In this document: piece after piece, positions 7,708-18,135 of the stretch | How positions within the stretch are numbered: the stretch's first letter is position 1 | Layout: every line of letters begins with the position of its first letter | Assembly: GCF_014174375.1 (NCBI RefSeq) | Contig: NZ_JABEQE010000002.1 | Span: 310,001-374,000, forward strand | From: Gluconacetobacter asukensis | GTDB taxonomy: Bacteria; Pseudomonadota; Alphaproteobacteria; Acetobacterales; Acetobacteraceae | DNA: 64,000 bases | Reading direction: 5' to 3' | Made by a program: the position numbers and the translations under genes | The notes under the pieces: model-generated | The model's database searches: none | Seen by the model: the letters and a program-made list of their open reading frames with translations, nothing else | Told to the model about the DNA's origin: nothing

Positions 7708-8535
7708 TCACGCCTTCCGTGCCGAGCGCACGGCCTCAGCCAGCGCCGAAAGCTGTGCCAGCACGCGCGGCAGGGTGTCGGGCGTCGCGCGGCCCTGTTC
7801 GTCCAGCGAATCTTCCAGCGTAGCGATCAGGGCCGAGGCCACCACGGCGGCATCGGCAGCACGGACGGCAGCGGCCGCCTGTTCGGGCGAGCGGATACCA
7901 AAGCCGATCGCCACCGGCAGGTCGGTCGCGGCGCGCAGGCGCGGCAGGGCCGCCGCCAGTTCGTCGCTGCTGGCGGTACGCGTGCCGGTCACGCCAGTAA
8001 TGCTGACATAATAGATAAAGCCAGACGCATGGCCGCAGACCACGGGCAGGCGCACATCGTCGGTGGTAGGCGCCACCAGGCGGATGATGTCCAGCCCGGC
8101 CTCCACCGCCGGCCCATCCAGCAGGTCGGCTTCCTCGGGCGGCATGTCGACCACGATCAGCCCGTCCACCCCGGCACGCGCGGCGTCGGCACAGAAGCGG
8201 GCATGGCCGTAGGCCTCGATCGGGTTCAGATAGCCCATCAGGATGATCGGCGTGTCGGCATCGTCCTCGCGAAAGCGGGCCACCATCTCCAGCACGCGCA
8301 CCATGCTGGACCCCGCCTTCAGCCCCCGGCGTGCCGCCAGTTGGATGGTCGGGCCGTCGGCGCTGGGATCGCTGAACGGCACGCCGATCTCGATCAGGTC
8401 GGCCCCCGCTCCCGGCATGGCACGCAGCAGCGCCAGAGAGGTGTCGTAGTCCGGATCACAGGCCTGCAGGTACGGGATCAGGGCACCGCGCCCCTGTTCC
8501 TTCAGGGCAGCGAAGCGGCGGGCGATGCGGCTCAC
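7708..8535 (-). CDS. trpA: Tryptophan synthase alpha subunit
   Basis: A 275-residue TIM-barrel subunit that cleaves indole-3-glycerol phosphate to indole and glyceraldehyde-3-phosphate. The catalytic Glu is in [18 protein letters not shown] and the Asp in [12 protein letters not shown]. The phosphate-binding loop is [13 protein letters not shown]. It overlaps trpB by 4 bases, typical of translational coupling in this complex. The length is normal. Confidence 0.96.
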   Translation of the reverse strand: MSRIARRFAALKEQGRGALIPYLQACDPDYDTSLALLRAMPGAGADLIEIGVPFSDPSADGPTIQLAARRGLKAGSSMVRVLEMVARFREDDADTPIILMGYLNPIEAYGHARFCADAARAGVDGLIVVDMPPEEADLLDGPAVEAGLDIIRLVAPTTDDVRLPVVCGHASGFIYYVSITGVTGTRTASSDELAAALPRLRAATDLPVAIGFGIRSPEQAAAAVRAADAAVVASALIATLEDSLDEQGRATPDTLPRVLAQLSALAEAVRSARKA

Positions 8536-9785
8536 AATGTCACTCCCAGATGTGCGGCGACGGTGAAGATATCCTTGTCACCCCGGCCGGAGATATTCAC
8601 CACCAGCAGCGTCTCGGGGCTGAGCGTGGGGGCAATGACAGCCGCATGCGCCAGGGCATGGGCAGATTCCAGCGCCGGGATGATGCCCTCGGTCCGCGTG
8701 CAGAGCTGGAAGGCGTCGAGCGCCTGGTCATCGGTCGCGCCGACATACTCCACGCGCCCGATATCGGCCAGCCAGGAATGTTCCGGCCCGATGCCGGGAT
8801 AGTCCAGCCCGGCGCTGATCGAATGGGCCTCGTCAATCTGCCCGTCTTCATTCTGCAACAGGTAAGTACGGTTGCCATGCAGCACGCCCGGCCGCCCGCG
8901 CAGGATCGACGCCGCGGTCTCACCGCTGTCCAGCCCCCGGCCTGCGGCCTCGACCCCGATCAGACGCACTGACGGATCATCGAGGAAGGGATGGAAGATG
9001 CCCATCGCGTTCGACCCGCCACCGATGGCAGCCACGATCACATCCGGCAGCCGCCCTTCGGCCTCCTGCATCTGGACGCGGGTTTCCTCCCCGATCACGG
9101 ACTGGAAATCACGGACCATCTGTGGGTAAGGGTGGGGTCCGGCCACGGTGCCGACGAGGAAATAGGTGTCGCGGACATTGGTCACCCAGTCGCGCATCGC
9201 CTCGTTCATCGCATCCTTCAGCGTGCCGGCGCCGGAGGTCACGGGCACGACCTCGGCGCCCAGCAGGCGCATGCGGAACACGTTGGGCTTCTGCCGCTCG
9301 ACGTCGGTGGCACCCATGTAGATGGTGCATTTCAGCCCGAACAGCGCACACACCGTGGCTGTGGCAACGCCATGCTGACCGGCCCCGGTCTCGGCCACGA
9401 TGCGGCTGCGGCCCATGCGGCGGGCCAGCAGGATCTGGCCCATGACGTTGTTGAGCTTGTGCGAGCCGGTATGGTTCAGCTCCTCGCGCTTCATGTAGAT
9501 GCGCGCGCCGCCCAGTTCCTCGGTCAGGCGGCGGGCGAACCAGAGCGGGCTGGGGCGGCCCACATAATCCTTCAGGTAATAGTCCAGTTCCGTGCGGAAG
9601 GCGGGGTCGGCCTTGGCCGCCGCATAGGCCGCATCCAGTTCCAGGACCAGGGGCATCAGCGTCTCGGCCACGAACCGGCCGCCGAAGATGCCGAAGCGGC
9701 CGCGCGGGTCCGGCCCGGCACGCAAGCTGTTGGGCAGCGCCTCTGCCACGCTGCGTTCCGCTCCGCTGGTATCTGCTGCGCTCAC
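8532..9785 (-). CDS. trpB: Tryptophan synthase beta subunit
   Basis: A 417-residue PLP enzyme that joins indole and serine to make tryptophan. The PLP lysine is in [10 protein letters not shown] (about 106-115). The phosphate-binding loop is IGGGSNAMG, and the ETGAGQHG loop contacts the alpha subunit's product. The GTG start at 9785 follows GGAG at 6 bases. trpF, usually upstream in alphaproteobacteria, is not present here: the upstream neighbour is divergent corA. The 167-base gap to corA holds two inverted repeats. Confidence 0.96.
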   Translation of the reverse strand: MSAADTSGAERSVAEALPNSLRAGPDPRGRFGIFGGRFVAETLMPLVLELDAAYAAAKADPAFRTELDYYLKDYVGRPSPLWFARRLTEELGGARIYMKREELNHTGSHKLNNVMGQILLARRMGRSRIVAETGAGQHGVATATVCALFGLKCTIYMGATDVERQKPNVFRMRLLGAEVVPVTSGAGTLKDAMNEAMRDWVTNVRDTYFLVGTVAGPHPYPQMVRDFQSVIGEETRVQMQEAEGRLPDVIVAAIGGGSNAMGIFHPFLDDPSVRLIGVEAAGRGLDSGETAASILRGRPGVLHGNRTYLLQNEDGQIDEAHSISAGLDYPGIGPEHSWLADIGRVEYVGATDDQALDAFQLCTRTEGIIPALESAHALAHAAVIAPTLSPETLLVVNISGRGDKDIFTVAAHLGVTL

Positions 9786-9798
9786 GTCGTTCTCCGGA

Positions 9799-9886
9799 CC
9801 CGATTAGATGCAGGATATCGGGTGTTCTGGACCGCATGGCGGAAAATTACCAGCCTCGTCTCCACCCGGGAGAAGACGCCCGGGTG
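9799..9886. repeat. Two inverted repeats in the trpB-corA intergenic region
   Basis: ACCCGAT at 9799-9805 pairs with ATCGGGT at 9818-9824. CACCCGGG at 9863-9870 pairs perfectly with CCCGGGTG at 9879-9886. They lie between the divergent trpB and corA starts. They could be operators, or leader structures in the trpB message. No run of Trp codons is obvious, so classical attenuation is not supported. Confidence 0.5.
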
Positions 9887-9888
9887 AA

Positions 9889-9917
9889 TTGACAGGCAGC
9901 GTAGGCCCCCCGATACG
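9889..9917 (+). promoter_or_regulatory. Possible corA promoter
   Basis: TTGACA at 9889-9894, a 17-base spacer and GATACG at 9912-9917, 35 bases before the corA ATG. The -35 box is perfect and the -10 box is weak. Confidence 0.4.
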
Positions 9918-9952
9918 AAAGCCAGGCGGGGAAGCGGAGAAAGACAGCATCC

Positions 9953-10927
9953 ATGTTTGTTGCCCATTGTCCCGGTCAGGTACCTCGGCCGATCGTCACC
10001 GATGCCGACGCCACCGGCGTTGCCTGGCTGGATCTGCTGGACCCGACGCCGGATGAACAGGCCCTGGCGGCCAGGATTACCGGCCAGCGCATCCCGACCC
10101 GCGCCGACCTGGAGGAAATCGAAAGTTCCTCGCGCCTGTTCATGGAAGACGACGCCGTCTATCTGTCGACACCGCTGGTCCGGCGCATCCAGGACGATTT
10201 CTTCGTCTCGCCGGTCGGCTTCGTGCTGATGCGTGATCGGCTGCTGACGATCCGCTTCACCGAATTCTCGTCATTCGACCTGATCGCGAAGCAGATCACC
10301 GCCAGCAAGGAGACCTACAGCGGGGACGAGGTCTCGGTCCTGCTGCTGGAGGCGGTGGTCGACCGCATGGCTGATATTCTGGAGCATCTGGGCCAGTCGC
10401 TGGATACGCTGTCGCGCGACGTGTTCCAGGCGGACCAGCCGCGCCAGGCCGGCCGGGCCGACCAGATGCTGCGGTCGCTGCTGCGCCGGGTGGGGCGGTC
10501 GGGCGACCTGGCATCGTCGGTGCGCGACAGCCTGCTGGGCATGGAGCGGATCGCGATCTTCGTCAGCGAGAACAAGAAGCACGATCTGTCGGAAAAGCTG
10601 CGCGACCGGATGAGCACGGTGGCGCGCGACATCGTGTCGCTGAACGATTTCGTGTCCCAGATCTCCAACAAGGTCCAATTCCTGCTGGATGCCACGCTCG
10701 GCTTCATCAGTATCGAGCAGAACAACGGCATGAAGATCCTGACCGTGGTCAGCTTCATCGGGGTCGCACCCACGCTGGTCGCCGGGATCTACGGCATGAA
10801 TTTCCACGATATTCCGGAGCTGAACTGGAAATACGGCTACTGGTATTCGCTGGCGCTGATGGCAGCGACGATCATCATCCCGCTGCTGTGGTTCTGGCAG
10901 AGGGGCTGGCTGGCCCGAGGCCGCTAG
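9953..10927 (+). CDS. corA: CorA-family magnesium/divalent cation transporter
   Basis: A 324-residue inner-membrane channel of the CorA (2-TM-GxN) family, which works as a pentamer for Mg2+ and sometimes Co2+ or Ni2+. A long cytoplasmic funnel (about 1-255) ends in a long helix. Two C-terminal membrane segments follow, with the selectivity motif YGMNFHDIPE (about 280-289) in the loop between them. The basic tail QRGWLARGR is typical. The start is the first ATG after a GGAGAAAG-like ribosome-binding site. The gene stands alone, divergent from trpB. Confidence 0.93.
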   Translation: MFVAHCPGQVPRPIVTDADATGVAWLDLLDPTPDEQALAARITGQRIPTRADLEEIESSSRLFMEDDAVYLSTPLVRRIQDDFFVSPVGFVLMRDRLLTIRFTEFSSFDLIAKQITASKETYSGDEVSVLLLEAVVDRMADILEHLGQSLDTLSRDVFQADQPRQAGRADQMLRSLLRRVGRSGDLASSVRDSLLGMERIAIFVSENKKHDLSEKLRDRMSTVARDIVSLNDFVSQISNKVQFLLDATLGFISIEQNNGMKILTVVSFIGVAPTLVAGIYGMNFHDIPELNWKYGYWYSLALMAATIIIPLLWFWQRGWLARGR

Positions 10928-10971
10928 AACCTGCCCGTCAATGCCTGCCGGCGGCGACCCGACGCCCGGCC

Positions 10972-11000
10972 TTGACCGTTCGGGACGATTTCCTTATGAT
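10972..11000 (+). promoter_or_regulatory. rho promoter
   Basis: TTGACC at 10972-10977, exactly 17 bases, then TATGAT at 10995-11000. The start site should fall near 11007, which gives rho a leader of about 160 bases. Rho genes are often autoregulated through their leaders, and the length here would allow that. Confidence 0.6.
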
Positions 11001-11166
11001 TTGGCCGTCGCCGGCGGGCTTTCGTCTGCCGGACGATCCCTTCGTATGGAACGTTGCTGGCCACTTTTCCGGTTTATCCGGTTTTCTCTGGCAGGCGCAC
11101 TGATGCGCCACTTCCAGGCCGATCGTTTCCCCCCCGTCTATGACCTGCCCATCCAAGGCAACCTGA

Positions 11167-12477
11167 ATGCATCTCGCCGAACTCAAGGCCAAAACCCCCG
11201 CGGACCTTCTGGCGTACGCCGAAAGCCTGCAGATCGAGAACGCATCGTCCCTGCGCAAGCAGGACATGATGTTCGCCATCCTCAAGACCCTCGCCGATAA
11301 CGACCAGGCCATTCATGGCGAGGGGACGCTGGAAATCCTGCCCGACGGGTTCGGTTTCCTGCGCTCGCCCGAGGCCAATTACCTGCCCGGGCCGGACGAT
11401 ATCTATATCTCGCCCAGCCAGGTGCGGCGCTTCGGCCTGCGGACTGGCGACACGGTCGAGGGGCAGATCCGCGCCCCGCGCGACGGTGAACGCTATTTCG
11501 CGCTGCTGAAGGTCAACACCATCAATTTCGAGCCGCCCGAGGCGGTCCGTCATCGCATCAATTTCGACAATCTGACGCCGCTCTACCCCGAGCGCCGGCT
11601 GAAGATGGAAGTCGAGAGCGACGCAGTGGGCGGCGAGCCCGAAAAAGGCGGCAAGGGCACCAAGGGCGGCAAGGGCCAGACCAAGGATTTCACCCCAAGG
11701 GTGATCGACCTGGTCTCGCCGATCGGTATGGGCCAGCGCGCCCTGATCGTCGCCCCGCCGCGCACCGGCAAGACCGTGATGCTGCAGAGCATCGCCTCGT
11801 CCATTTCGGCCAACCATCCGGAAGTCTTCCTGATCGTGCTGCTGATCGACGAGCGGCCCGAGGAAGTGACCGACATGGCGCGTTCGGTGCGCGGCGAAGT
11901 CGTGTCCTCGACCTTCGACGAGCCCGCGACCCGGCACGTCCAGGTGACGGAAATGGTGCTGGAGAAGGCCAAACGGCTGGTCGAGCACAAGCGCGACGTG
12001 GTCATCCTGCTGGATTCCATCACCCGCCTGGCGCGCGCCTACAACACCGTCGTCCCGTCATCGGGCAAGGTGCTGACCGGCGGTGTGGACGCCAACGCCC
12101 TGCAGCGCCCCAAGCGCTTCTTCGGCGCGGCGCGCAACATCGAGGAAGGCGGGTCGCTGACCATCATCGCCACCGCGCTGATCGATACCGGCAGCCGCAT
12201 GGACGAGGTGATCTTCGAGGAATTCAAGGGCACCGGTAACTCGGAACTCATCCTCGACCGCAAGCTGGCCGACAAGCGCACCTTCCCGGCCATCGACATC
12301 ACCAAGAGCGGCACCCGCAAGGAAGAATTGCTGGTCGAACGCTCGGAACTGTCGAAGATGTGGGTCCTGCGCCGCATCCTGGCGCCGATGGGCACCATGG
12401 ACGCGATGGACTTCCTGCTGGACAAGCTGAAATACAGCAAGACCAACAGGGATTTCTTCGACGCGATGAATACCTGA
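11167..12477 (+). CDS. rho: Transcription termination factor Rho
   Basis: A 436-residue hexameric RNA helicase that ends transcription. An N-terminal Rho-N helix bundle (about 1-48) leads to the RNA-binding OB fold with [26 protein letters not shown]. The RecA-like ATPase has Walker A APPRTGKT, Walker [17 protein letters not shown], the Q-loop GGVDANAL and the R-loop. Between the two parts is a short Lys/Gly-rich linker, [15 protein letters not shown] (about 158-172). The ATG at 11167 has AAGG 8 bases upstream. A strong promoter precedes it and a clear hairpin terminator follows. Confidence 0.97.
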   Translation: MHLAELKAKTPADLLAYAESLQIENASSLRKQDMMFAILKTLADNDQAIHGEGTLEILPDGFGFLRSPEANYLPGPDDIYISPSQVRRFGLRTGDTVEGQIRAPRDGERYFALLKVNTINFEPPEAVRHRINFDNLTPLYPERRLKMEVESDAVGGEPEKGGKGTKGGKGQTKDFTPRVIDLVSPIGMGQRALIVAPPRTGKTVMLQSIASSISANHPEVFLIVLLIDERPEEVTDMARSVRGEVVSSTFDEPATRHVQVTEMVLEKAKRLVEHKRDVVILLDSITRLARAYNTVVPSSGKVLTGGVDANALQRPKRFFGAARNIEEGGSLTIIATALIDTGSRMDEVIFEEFKGTGNSELILDRKLADKRTFPAIDITKSGTRKEELLVERSELSKMWVLRRILAPMGTMDAMDFLLDKLKYSKTNRDFFDAMNT

Positions 12478-12488
12478 AGACAAGGAAG

Positions 12489-12520
12489 CAGGGGCCGGAG
12501 CGATCCGGTCCCTGTTTTTT
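12489..12520 (+). terminator. Rho-independent terminator after rho
   Basis: CAGGGGCCGG pairs with CCGGTCCCTG (one G-U) across a 6-base loop and is followed by six T. It starts 11 bases after the rho stop. Repeat copy 3 begins 18 bases further on, so that copy is not needed as the terminator here. Confidence 0.88.
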
Positions 12521-12538
12521 ATTGGTGAGGGTGTTTCC

Positions 12539-12668
12539 GTTCTTTTTTGAAAAAAAGAACCAAAAAACTTTTGAACTTTCAGGTCTCGTTCTGAGACGAA
12601 GACCTGCCCACCACGACATTCCAAAACGAACAAAAGTCTTTTTGCTTCTTTTTCTTCAGAAAAAGAAG
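12539..12668 (+). repeat. Dispersed nested-palindrome repeat, copy 3 (plus orientation, divergent core)
   Basis: It starts GTTCTTTTTTGAAAAAAAGA and ends in the CTTCTTTTTCTTCAGAAAAA palindrome. At 130 bp it is the longest copy; its core (about 12575-12630) differs from the rest and has its own hairpin, GTCTCGTTCTGAGAC. It lies between convergent rho and the quinone oxidoreductase gene. Confidence 0.85.
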
Positions 12669-12681
12669 AACTCTTCCCCCA

Positions 12682-13653
12682 TCAAGGCAACAGGATCGTA
12701 CTCCCGGTCGTCGCCCGAGATTCCAGCGCCGTCTGCGCCGCCCCGGCCTCAGCCAGAGCAAAACGCTGCCCAATCCGCACCGTCAGCACCCCCTGGATGA
12801 TCAAATCGAACAATTCCTTGGCCCCCGCCAGCAGGGCTGAACGCTGGGCAAGATAAGTCGTCAGCCCCGGCCGTGTCAGATACAGGCTGCCGCGCGTGGC
12901 CAGCATGCCGACCGAAATGCCCGTGACCTCGCCCGACGCATTGCCGTAGCTGACCATCAGCCCACGCGGCGCGAGGCAATCGAGACTGGCGACGAACGTA
13001 TCCTTGCCCACGCTGTCATAGACCACGGGCACCATGGCGCCGTCCGTCAGCTTGCGCACGCGCGCGGCCAGATTGTCATGCCCGATCAGGATATCGGCCG
13101 CACCGTTCTGCCGCGCCAGTTCGCCCTTTTCCTCGGTCGACACCACGCCGATCACCCGCGCACCGATATGCCGCGCCCATTGGCACACCAGTAGCCCCAC
13201 GCCACCGGCTGCCGCATGAACCAGAATCGTCTCGCCAGGTTGGACGGCATGGACCTCGCGCAACAGCATATGGGCCGTCAGACCACGCAGCATGCAGCCT
13301 GCCGCGATATCGAACGGGATATCCGGCGGCAACGGCACGACACGATCGGCGGCGATGGTGCGGCATTCACCATAGGCGCCCAGGGCCGTAGGATAGGCCA
13401 CCCGGTCACCGGGCTCGAAATCGGTCACCCCCGCGCCGGCAGCCATGACGACACCAGCACCCTCCATCCCCAGGATGGCCGGCAGAGAGGGCACCTTGTA
13501 CAGGCCGGTGCGGAAATAGATGTCGATGTAATTGACGCCGATCGCCTCCTGCCGGATCAGGATCTCGCCCCGGCCGGGCACGGGCGTGGGCAGCGTCTCC
13601 AGTTGCAGAACCTCGGGGCCGCCATAGCCGTGGATGCGGATTGCCCTGTACAT
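12682..13653 (-). CDS. qor: NAD(P)H:quinone oxidoreductase, zinc-free MDR family
   Basis: A 323-residue medium-chain reductase of the quinone oxidoreductase (zeta-crystallin) type, which reduces quinones with NADPH. It has the GroES-like N-terminal domain with NYIDIYFRTGLY and GMEGAGVV, then the Rossmann domain with VHAAAGGVGLLVCQWA (about 146-161). The cysteines of a structural zinc site are absent, as expected for this group. The ATG at 13653 begins the conserved MYRAIRIHGYGGPEVL. The upstream extension of the frame has no homologous look and was left out. Confidence 0.92.
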   Translation of the reverse strand: MYRAIRIHGYGGPEVLQLETLPTPVPGRGEILIRQEAIGVNYIDIYFRTGLYKVPSLPAILGMEGAGVVMAAGAGVTDFEPGDRVAYPTALGAYGECRTIAADRVVPLPPDIPFDIAAGCMLRGLTAHMLLREVHAVQPGETILVHAAAGGVGLLVCQWARHIGARVIGVVSTEEKGELARQNGAADILIGHDNLAARVRKLTDGAMVPVVYDSVGKDTFVASLDCLAPRGLMVSYGNASGEVTGISVGMLATRGSLYLTRPGLTTYLAQRSALLAGAKELFDLIIQGVLTVRIGQRFALAEAGAAQTALESRATTGSTILLP

Positions 13654-13688
13654 CGCCTGTATCCCTCTTCCTGTTCTGTCCGGCCGTA

Positions 13689-14162
13689 TCAGGCGTGCGC
13701 GTCCGCCAGGGCGGGGATGGGAGCCCGCTCCAGTTCCAGCAGATAGATCTTGTCCGCCAACCCGCCATCGCCAGAATAGCCGCCCAGCCCCTGGGTGGAG
13801 ACAACGCGATGGCAGGGGATCAGGATCGGAATCGGATTGGCCCCGTTGGCCTGGCCGATGGAACGGGGCGAACCGCCGACCTGAAGGGCCAAGTCGCGAT
13901 AGGTGCGGGTTTCGCCCAACGGGATCGCACGCAGCGCCTGCCACACGGCCTGGCGGTACGGCGTGCCATACGGGGCCAGCGGCAGGTCGGCGAAATCGTC
14001 CGCCGCGCCATCAAAATAGGCGTCGAGCCGATCGCAGGTCTGCCGCAGCAACGGGGTCTCATCCTGATCGCGCCCCCAGCCCCAATCCAGGGCGACGATC
14101 GCGCCATCTTCCTCGGTCAGGGTCAGATCCCCGATGGGCGAGTGCATCGAAAGCTGCGGCAT
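13689..14162 (-). CDS. ogt: Methylated-DNA--protein-cysteine methyltransferase
   Basis: A 157-residue suicide DNA repair protein that takes the methyl group from O6-methylguanine. The acceptor motif is IPILIPCHRVV (about 111-121), with Cys117 as the acceptor. The helix-turn-helix recognition segment with the Tyr and Arg finger is GETRTYRDLALQVGGSPRS (about 83-101). The N-terminal Ada/Ogt domain is short but present. The ATG at 14162 begins the conserved MPQLSMHSPIG. It lies 35 bases upstream of the oxidoreductase on the same strand and is divergent from mnmE. Confidence 0.92.
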   Translation of the reverse strand: MPQLSMHSPIGDLTLTEEDGAIVALDWGWGRDQDETPLLRQTCDRLDAYFDGAADDFADLPLAPYGTPYRQAVWQALRAIPLGETRTYRDLALQVGGSPRSIGQANGANPIPILIPCHRVVSTQGLGGYSGDGGLADKIYLLELERAPIPALADAHA

Positions 14163-14294
14163 ACCGGTCGTCCGTCCCTTTGATCCTGTATCCCGCACCA
14201 TATCGGGACTGTCTGGTATTTTGTACTCTTCCGCCACAGGTTGCGACATGCAAGAGCGGCGAGCAGACGCCCCATGACGACAGGAACAGACACG

Positions 14295-15629
14295 ATGCCC
14301 TCCGAACGGCCCCCGGCACGGACAGAACCCGATGCGCCGATCTTTGCCCTGGCCAGCGGAGCAGGGCGCGCGGCCATCGCGGTCATGCGCCTGACCGGTG
14401 CGGGATGCGGCGAGATCCTGCGCCGGCTCTGCGGCACGCTGCCCGCACCACGCCGGGCCACGCTGCGCGGATTGCGGCACGGAGCGGGCGATGCCGAACC
14501 TATCCTGCTGGACCGGGCGCTGGTGCTGTGGTTCCCCAGCCCGCACAGCTATACCGGTGAAGACAGCGCGGAGCTGCACCTGCATGCAGGGCCGGCCGTG
14601 ATTGCCGCCGTGGCCGACGCGCTGGTGGCGCTCGGCGCCCGGCCGGCCGAACCGGGTGAATTCACCCGCCGCGCCTTCATGCGCGGCCGGCTGGACCTGA
14701 TCGAGGCCGAAGGCATTGCGGACCTGATCGACGCCGAAACCGAAGCCCAGCGCCGCCAGGCGCTGGAGCAGGCCGACGGCACGCTGAGCCGCCTGTATGA
14801 CGGATGGGCAACACGGCTGCGCACAATGCTCGCCCATCAGGAAGCATTGATCGACTTCCCGGACGAGGACCTGCCACCCGAAATCGAACAGGCGCTGATG
14901 GACGAACTGCGCAGCCTGACCGGCGAAATGCGCGCCCATCTGGACGATGGCGGACGGGGCGAGCGCCTGCGGAGGGGCCTGCTGTTTGCCATTGTCGGCG
15001 CGCCCAATGTCGGCAAGTCCAGCCTGCTGAACAGGCTGGCCGAACGGGACGTGGCCATCGTCTCGCCGCGCGCCGGCACCACCCGCGATGCGATCGAGGT
15101 GCGGGTGGTATTGGGCGATGTGCCCGTGACCCTGATCGACACTGCGGGCCTGCGCGAGACCGAGGACGAGATCGAAGCCGAGGGCGTGCGCCGCGCCCTG
15201 TTTCACGTGAAACAGGCGGACTGCGTGGTCGGCATGTTCGACGGCGACACACCGCCCGACGATCTACCCGCCAATGCCATCCTGGTCCGCAACAAGATCG
15301 ACCTGAAACCCATGGTCGCAGGTCCACCCGACGCCATCGCCATCAGCGTGCGCGAAGGGATCGGGATCGAGAGTCTGACCAATTCACTGGCCGATCGGGC
15401 CCGTGCCCTGACGGCGGCACAAGCCGGGCCGCCGCTGACGCGGGCACGCCATCGCGCCGCGATTGAAGAAAGCGCTGGCCATCTGGCCGCCGCACTGGAT
15501 ATGCACTGGCCAGAGATGCGGGGCGAAGAAATGCGGCTGGCGATGCGCGCCCTGGGGCGCCTGACGGGCGCGGTCGGGGTCGAGGATCTGCTGGATACCG
15601 TCTTCGGCCAGTTCTGCATCGGCAAGTGA
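14295..15629 (+). CDS. mnmE: tRNA modification GTPase MnmE
   Basis: A 444-residue partner of MnmG in making 5-carboxymethylaminomethyl-uridine at the tRNA wobble position. The tetrahydrofolate-binding N-domain starts at [18 protein letters not shown]. The G domain has [24 protein letters not shown] and NKID. The invariant C-terminal FCIGK carries the catalytic Cys. The ATG at 14295 was chosen because AGGAA lies 8 bases upstream; ATGs at 14274 and 14241 are weaker. A perfect 16-bp parS site (15199-15214) lies in its coding sequence. It overlaps the long form of mnmG. Confidence 0.94.
   Translation: MPSERPPARTEPDAPIFALASGAGRAAIAVMRLTGAGCGEILRRLCGTLPAPRRATLRGLRHGAGDAEPILLDRALVLWFPSPHSYTGEDSAELHLHAGPAVIAAVADALVALGARPAEPGEFTRRAFMRGRLDLIEAEGIADLIDAETEAQRRQALEQADGTLSRLYDGWATRLRTMLAHQEALIDFPDEDLPPEIEQALMDELRSLTGEMRAHLDDGGRGERLRRGLLFAIVGAPNVGKSSLLNRLAERDVAIVSPRAGTTRDAIEVRVVLGDVPVTLIDTAGLRETEDEIEAEGVRRALFHVKQADCVVGMFDGDTPPDDLPANAILVRNKIDLKPMVAGPPDAIAISVREGIGIESLTNSLADRARALTAAQAGPPLTRARHRAAIEESAGHLAAALDMHWPEMRGEEMRLAMRALGRLTGAVGVEDLLDTVFGQFCIGK
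15199..15214. other. parS: parS centromere site 1 (inside mnmE)
   Basis: TGTTTCACGTGAAACA is a perfect 16-bp palindrome identical to the consensus bacterial chromosomal parS. It encodes residues FHVK in MnmE. ParB, encoded 3.7 kb downstream, is expected to load here and spread. Confidence 0.93.
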
Positions 15630-15643
15630 GGGAGCAGGCAAGG

Positions 15644-17506
15644 GTGGCTGGCGAATACGACGTCATCGTCATTGGCGGGGGGCATGCGGGGTGTGAGGCT
15701 GCGGCGGCTTCGGCCCGGTGCGGCGCGCGCACGCTGTTGCTGACGCATCGGCGGGACACGATCGGCGCCATGTCCTGCAACCCCGCGATCGGCGGCATCG
15801 GCAAGGGCCACCTGGTGCGCGAGATCGATGCGCTGGACGGGCTGATGGGCCGCGCCGCCGACCGGGCAGGGATTCATTTCAAGCTGCTGAACCGCTCCAA
15901 GGGGCCGGCCGTCCATGGCCCGCGCGCGCAGGCCGACCGCTCGCTCTATCGGCGCGCCATCCAGGAGCTGCTGGCCGAGACCGCGAATCTGGACATCGCG
16001 GAAGGCGGGGCAGGTGATCTGATCGTCGATGATGCTGGACAGGTGGCCGGCGTGGTGTGCGAAGACGGGCGCCGCATCGCGGCCGGCGCGGTGGTGCTGA
16101 CGGCCGGCACCTTCCTGCGCGGCGTGATCCATATCGGCCATGACAGCCATCCGGCCGGCCGGGTCGGGGAAGCGCCGGCCCAGGCACTGGGCGAACGGTT
16201 GCAGGCGCTGGGCCTGCCGATGGGCCGGCTGAAGACCGGTACGCCGGCGCGGCTGGACCGCAGCACGATCGACTGGGACAGCCTGGCCGAAGACAAGGGC
16301 GATGCCGAACCCGAACCGTTCAGCCGCCTGACCGGCGCGATCGACAACCCGCAACTCTCATGCCGGATCACCGCCACCACGGCGCAGACCCATGCGCTGA
16401 TCCGCGAGCATCTGCATCTCTCGGCCGTCTATGGCGGCGCCATTGCCGGGCGCGGCCCGCGTTACTGCCCCTCGATCGAAGACAAGGTGGTCCGGTTCGC
16501 CGAACGCGACAGCCACCAGATCTTCCTCGAACCCGAAGCGCTGCCGGGGAATGAGGGCGGGGACCTGGTTTATCCCAACGGTATCTCGACCAGCCTGCCG
16601 GCCGACATCCAGGAGAAGATGATCCACTCCATCCCCGGTCTGGAACGCTGCCGCATCGTGCGGCCCGGCTATGCGGTGGAATATGATTATGTCGATCCGC
16701 GCGCCCTGAGCCCGACGCTGGAACTGACGGCACTCCCGCGCCTGTTCCTGGCCGGCCAGATCAACGGCACGACCGGATATGAGGAAGCCGGCGCACAGGG
16801 AATCCTGGCCGGGCTGAACGCGGCACGCCGCGCCGGGGGCGGGCAGGGTGTGACCATCGATCGCGGCACCGCCTATCTGGGCGTGATGATCGACGATCTG
16901 ACCACCCAGGGCGTATCCGAACCCTATCGGATGTTCACCTCGCGCTCGGAATATCGACTCAGCCTGAGGGCCGACAATGCCGATCTGCGCCTGACCGGCC
17001 TGGGGATCGGCTGGGGCTGCGTAGGCGCCGAGCGCACGCGCCTGTTCGAAGCCGACCGCACCGCCATCGATACGGCGATGCAGCGCGCGGGGCAGGAGAG
17101 CTTCCTGCCCGACGGCTTGCAGCAGGCCGGCATCGCCGTCTCCGCCGACGGGCGCCGGCGCACATTGCTGGACGTGCTGGCTACAGCCGCCACGCCGGAC
17201 CAAGTGGCGCGGGTCGCCCCATGGTTCGCGGGCCTTTCCCCACGCGTCCGCCGCCATGTCGAAACCGAAGCCCGCTATAGCGGCTATCTGGCCCGCCAGG
17301 CGCGCGAGATCCGGCAATTGGAGGCCGAAACCCGCATCGCCCTGCCGCCCGATCTCGATTACCGCCATATCGGCGGCCTGAGCAGCGAGATGCAGGAACG
17401 TCTGGCCTCGGCCAAACCCGCCAGCTTCAGCGCCGCCCAGCGCATTCCCGGTGTCACGCCCTCCGCGCTGATGGCACTGCTGGCCCATATCAGGCAGGTG
17501 GCATGA
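15644..17506 (+). CDS. mnmG: tRNA uridine-5-carboxymethylaminomethyl synthesis enzyme MnmG (GidA)
   Basis: A 620-residue FAD protein that works with MnmE on wobble uridines. The FAD-binding motif [14 protein letters not shown] is at the start, followed by [20 protein letters not shown] (the conserved Cys), [11 protein letters not shown] and [16 protein letters not shown]. The helical C-domain ends in [11 protein letters not shown]. The GTG at 15644 is preferred because GGGAG sits 9 bases upstream. A GTG at 15626 overlapping the mnmE stop is also open and would add six residues. The gene is coupled to rsmG by an ATGA overlap. Confidence 0.95.
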   Translation: MAGEYDVIVIGGGHAGCEAAAASARCGARTLLLTHRRDTIGAMSCNPAIGGIGKGHLVREIDALDGLMGRAADRAGIHFKLLNRSKGPAVHGPRAQADRSLYRRAIQELLAETANLDIAEGGAGDLIVDDAGQVAGVVCEDGRRIAAGAVVLTAGTFLRGVIHIGHDSHPAGRVGEAPAQALGERLQALGLPMGRLKTGTPARLDRSTIDWDSLAEDKGDAEPEPFSRLTGAIDNPQLSCRITATTAQTHALIREHLHLSAVYGGAIAGRGPRYCPSIEDKVVRFAERDSHQIFLEPEALPGNEGGDLVYPNGISTSLPADIQEKMIHSIPGLERCRIVRPGYAVEYDYVDPRALSPTLELTALPRLFLAGQINGTTGYEEAGAQGILAGLNAARRAGGGQGVTIDRGTAYLGVMIDDLTTQGVSEPYRMFTSRSEYRLSLRADNADLRLTGLGIGWGCVGAERTRLFEADRTAIDTAMQRAGQESFLPDGLQQAGIAVSADGRRRTLLDVLATAATPDQVARVAPWFAGLSPRVRRHVETEARYSGYLARQAREIRQLEAETRIALPPDLDYRHIGGLSSEMQERLASAKPASFSAAQRIPGVTPSALMALLAHIRQVA

Positions 17507-18135
17507 TGTTTCACGTGAAACCCGAAACCGTCGCCGAACTGCCAGCCGATCTCGGCCCGCGGCTGGAATGCTTCGCCGAGATTCTGACCCGCTGGAACGG
17601 CCGCATCAATCTGGTCTCGCCCCGCGACCTGCCACATCTGTGGGACCGCCACATCGCGGACTCGCTGCAACTGGCATCGCTGATCCCGCCCGGTGCGCGC
17701 CTGGCCGATCTGGGTTCGGGCGGGGGGTTCCCCGGCCTGATCATCGCGATCGCGACCGACGCCGAGGTGACGCTGATCGAATCCGACCAGCGCAAGGCGG
17801 CCTTCCTGCGCGAGGCCGCGCGGGCGGCAGGCGCACGCGTCACCGTGCTGGCGCGACGGATCGAAGAGGTCGACATCCCGCCGGTGCAGGTCGTGACCGC
17901 CCGCGCGCTGGCCGCCCTGCCGCAATTGCTGGAATGGAGCAGCCGCCTGCTGGCGCCCGATGGGTTTTGCCTGTTCCTGAAAGGCAGAAATGTCGACGAT
18001 GAGTTGACCTCGGCCGCCGCCGACTGGCACATGGCAGTATCCCGATTGCCAAGCCGCACCAACGCGGACGGTACCATTCTCAAACTGGGTGAAATCACGC
18101 GTGCCAGACACTCAGAACGCGCAACGGGCCCCTGA
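17503..18135 (+). CDS. rsmG: 16S rRNA (guanine-527-N7)-methyltransferase RsmG (GidB)
   Basis: A 210-residue SAM-dependent methyltransferase that modifies G527 in the 530 loop of 16S rRNA. The characteristic block is [20 protein letters not shown] (about 31-50), then motif [18 protein letters not shown] and [15 protein letters not shown]. Its first codons, ATG ATG TTT CAC GTG AAA, contain a parS site, so residues 3-6 (FHVK) are dictated by it. The start overlaps the mnmG stop, and the 3' end overlaps parA by about 35 bases. Confidence 0.95.
   Translation: MMFHVKPETVAELPADLGPRLECFAEILTRWNGRINLVSPRDLPHLWDRHIADSLQLASLIPPGARLADLGSGGGFPGLIIAIATDAEVTLIESDQRKAAFLREAARAAGARVTVLARRIEEVDIPPVQVVTARALAALPQLLEWSSRLLAPDGFCLFLKGRNVDDELTSAAADWHMAVSRLPSRTNADGTILKLGEITRARHSERATGP
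17507..17522. other. parS: parS centromere site 2 (start of rsmG)
   Basis: TGTTTCACGTGAAACC matches the parS consensus at 15 of 16 positions. It lies across the first codons of rsmG, 2.3 kb from site 1, on the far side of mnmG. Confidence 0.9.

Noticed and set aside
9786-9952. Tryptophan attenuator leader before trpB
   Set aside because: Inverted repeats are present, but no leader peptide with consecutive Trp codons and no terminator with a T-run were found.
16358-17488. Minus-strand frame of 376 codons inside mnmG
   Set aside because: Long antisense frames are common in GC-rich genes. This one is His/Gln/Arg-rich and lies wholly within the well-supported mnmG.
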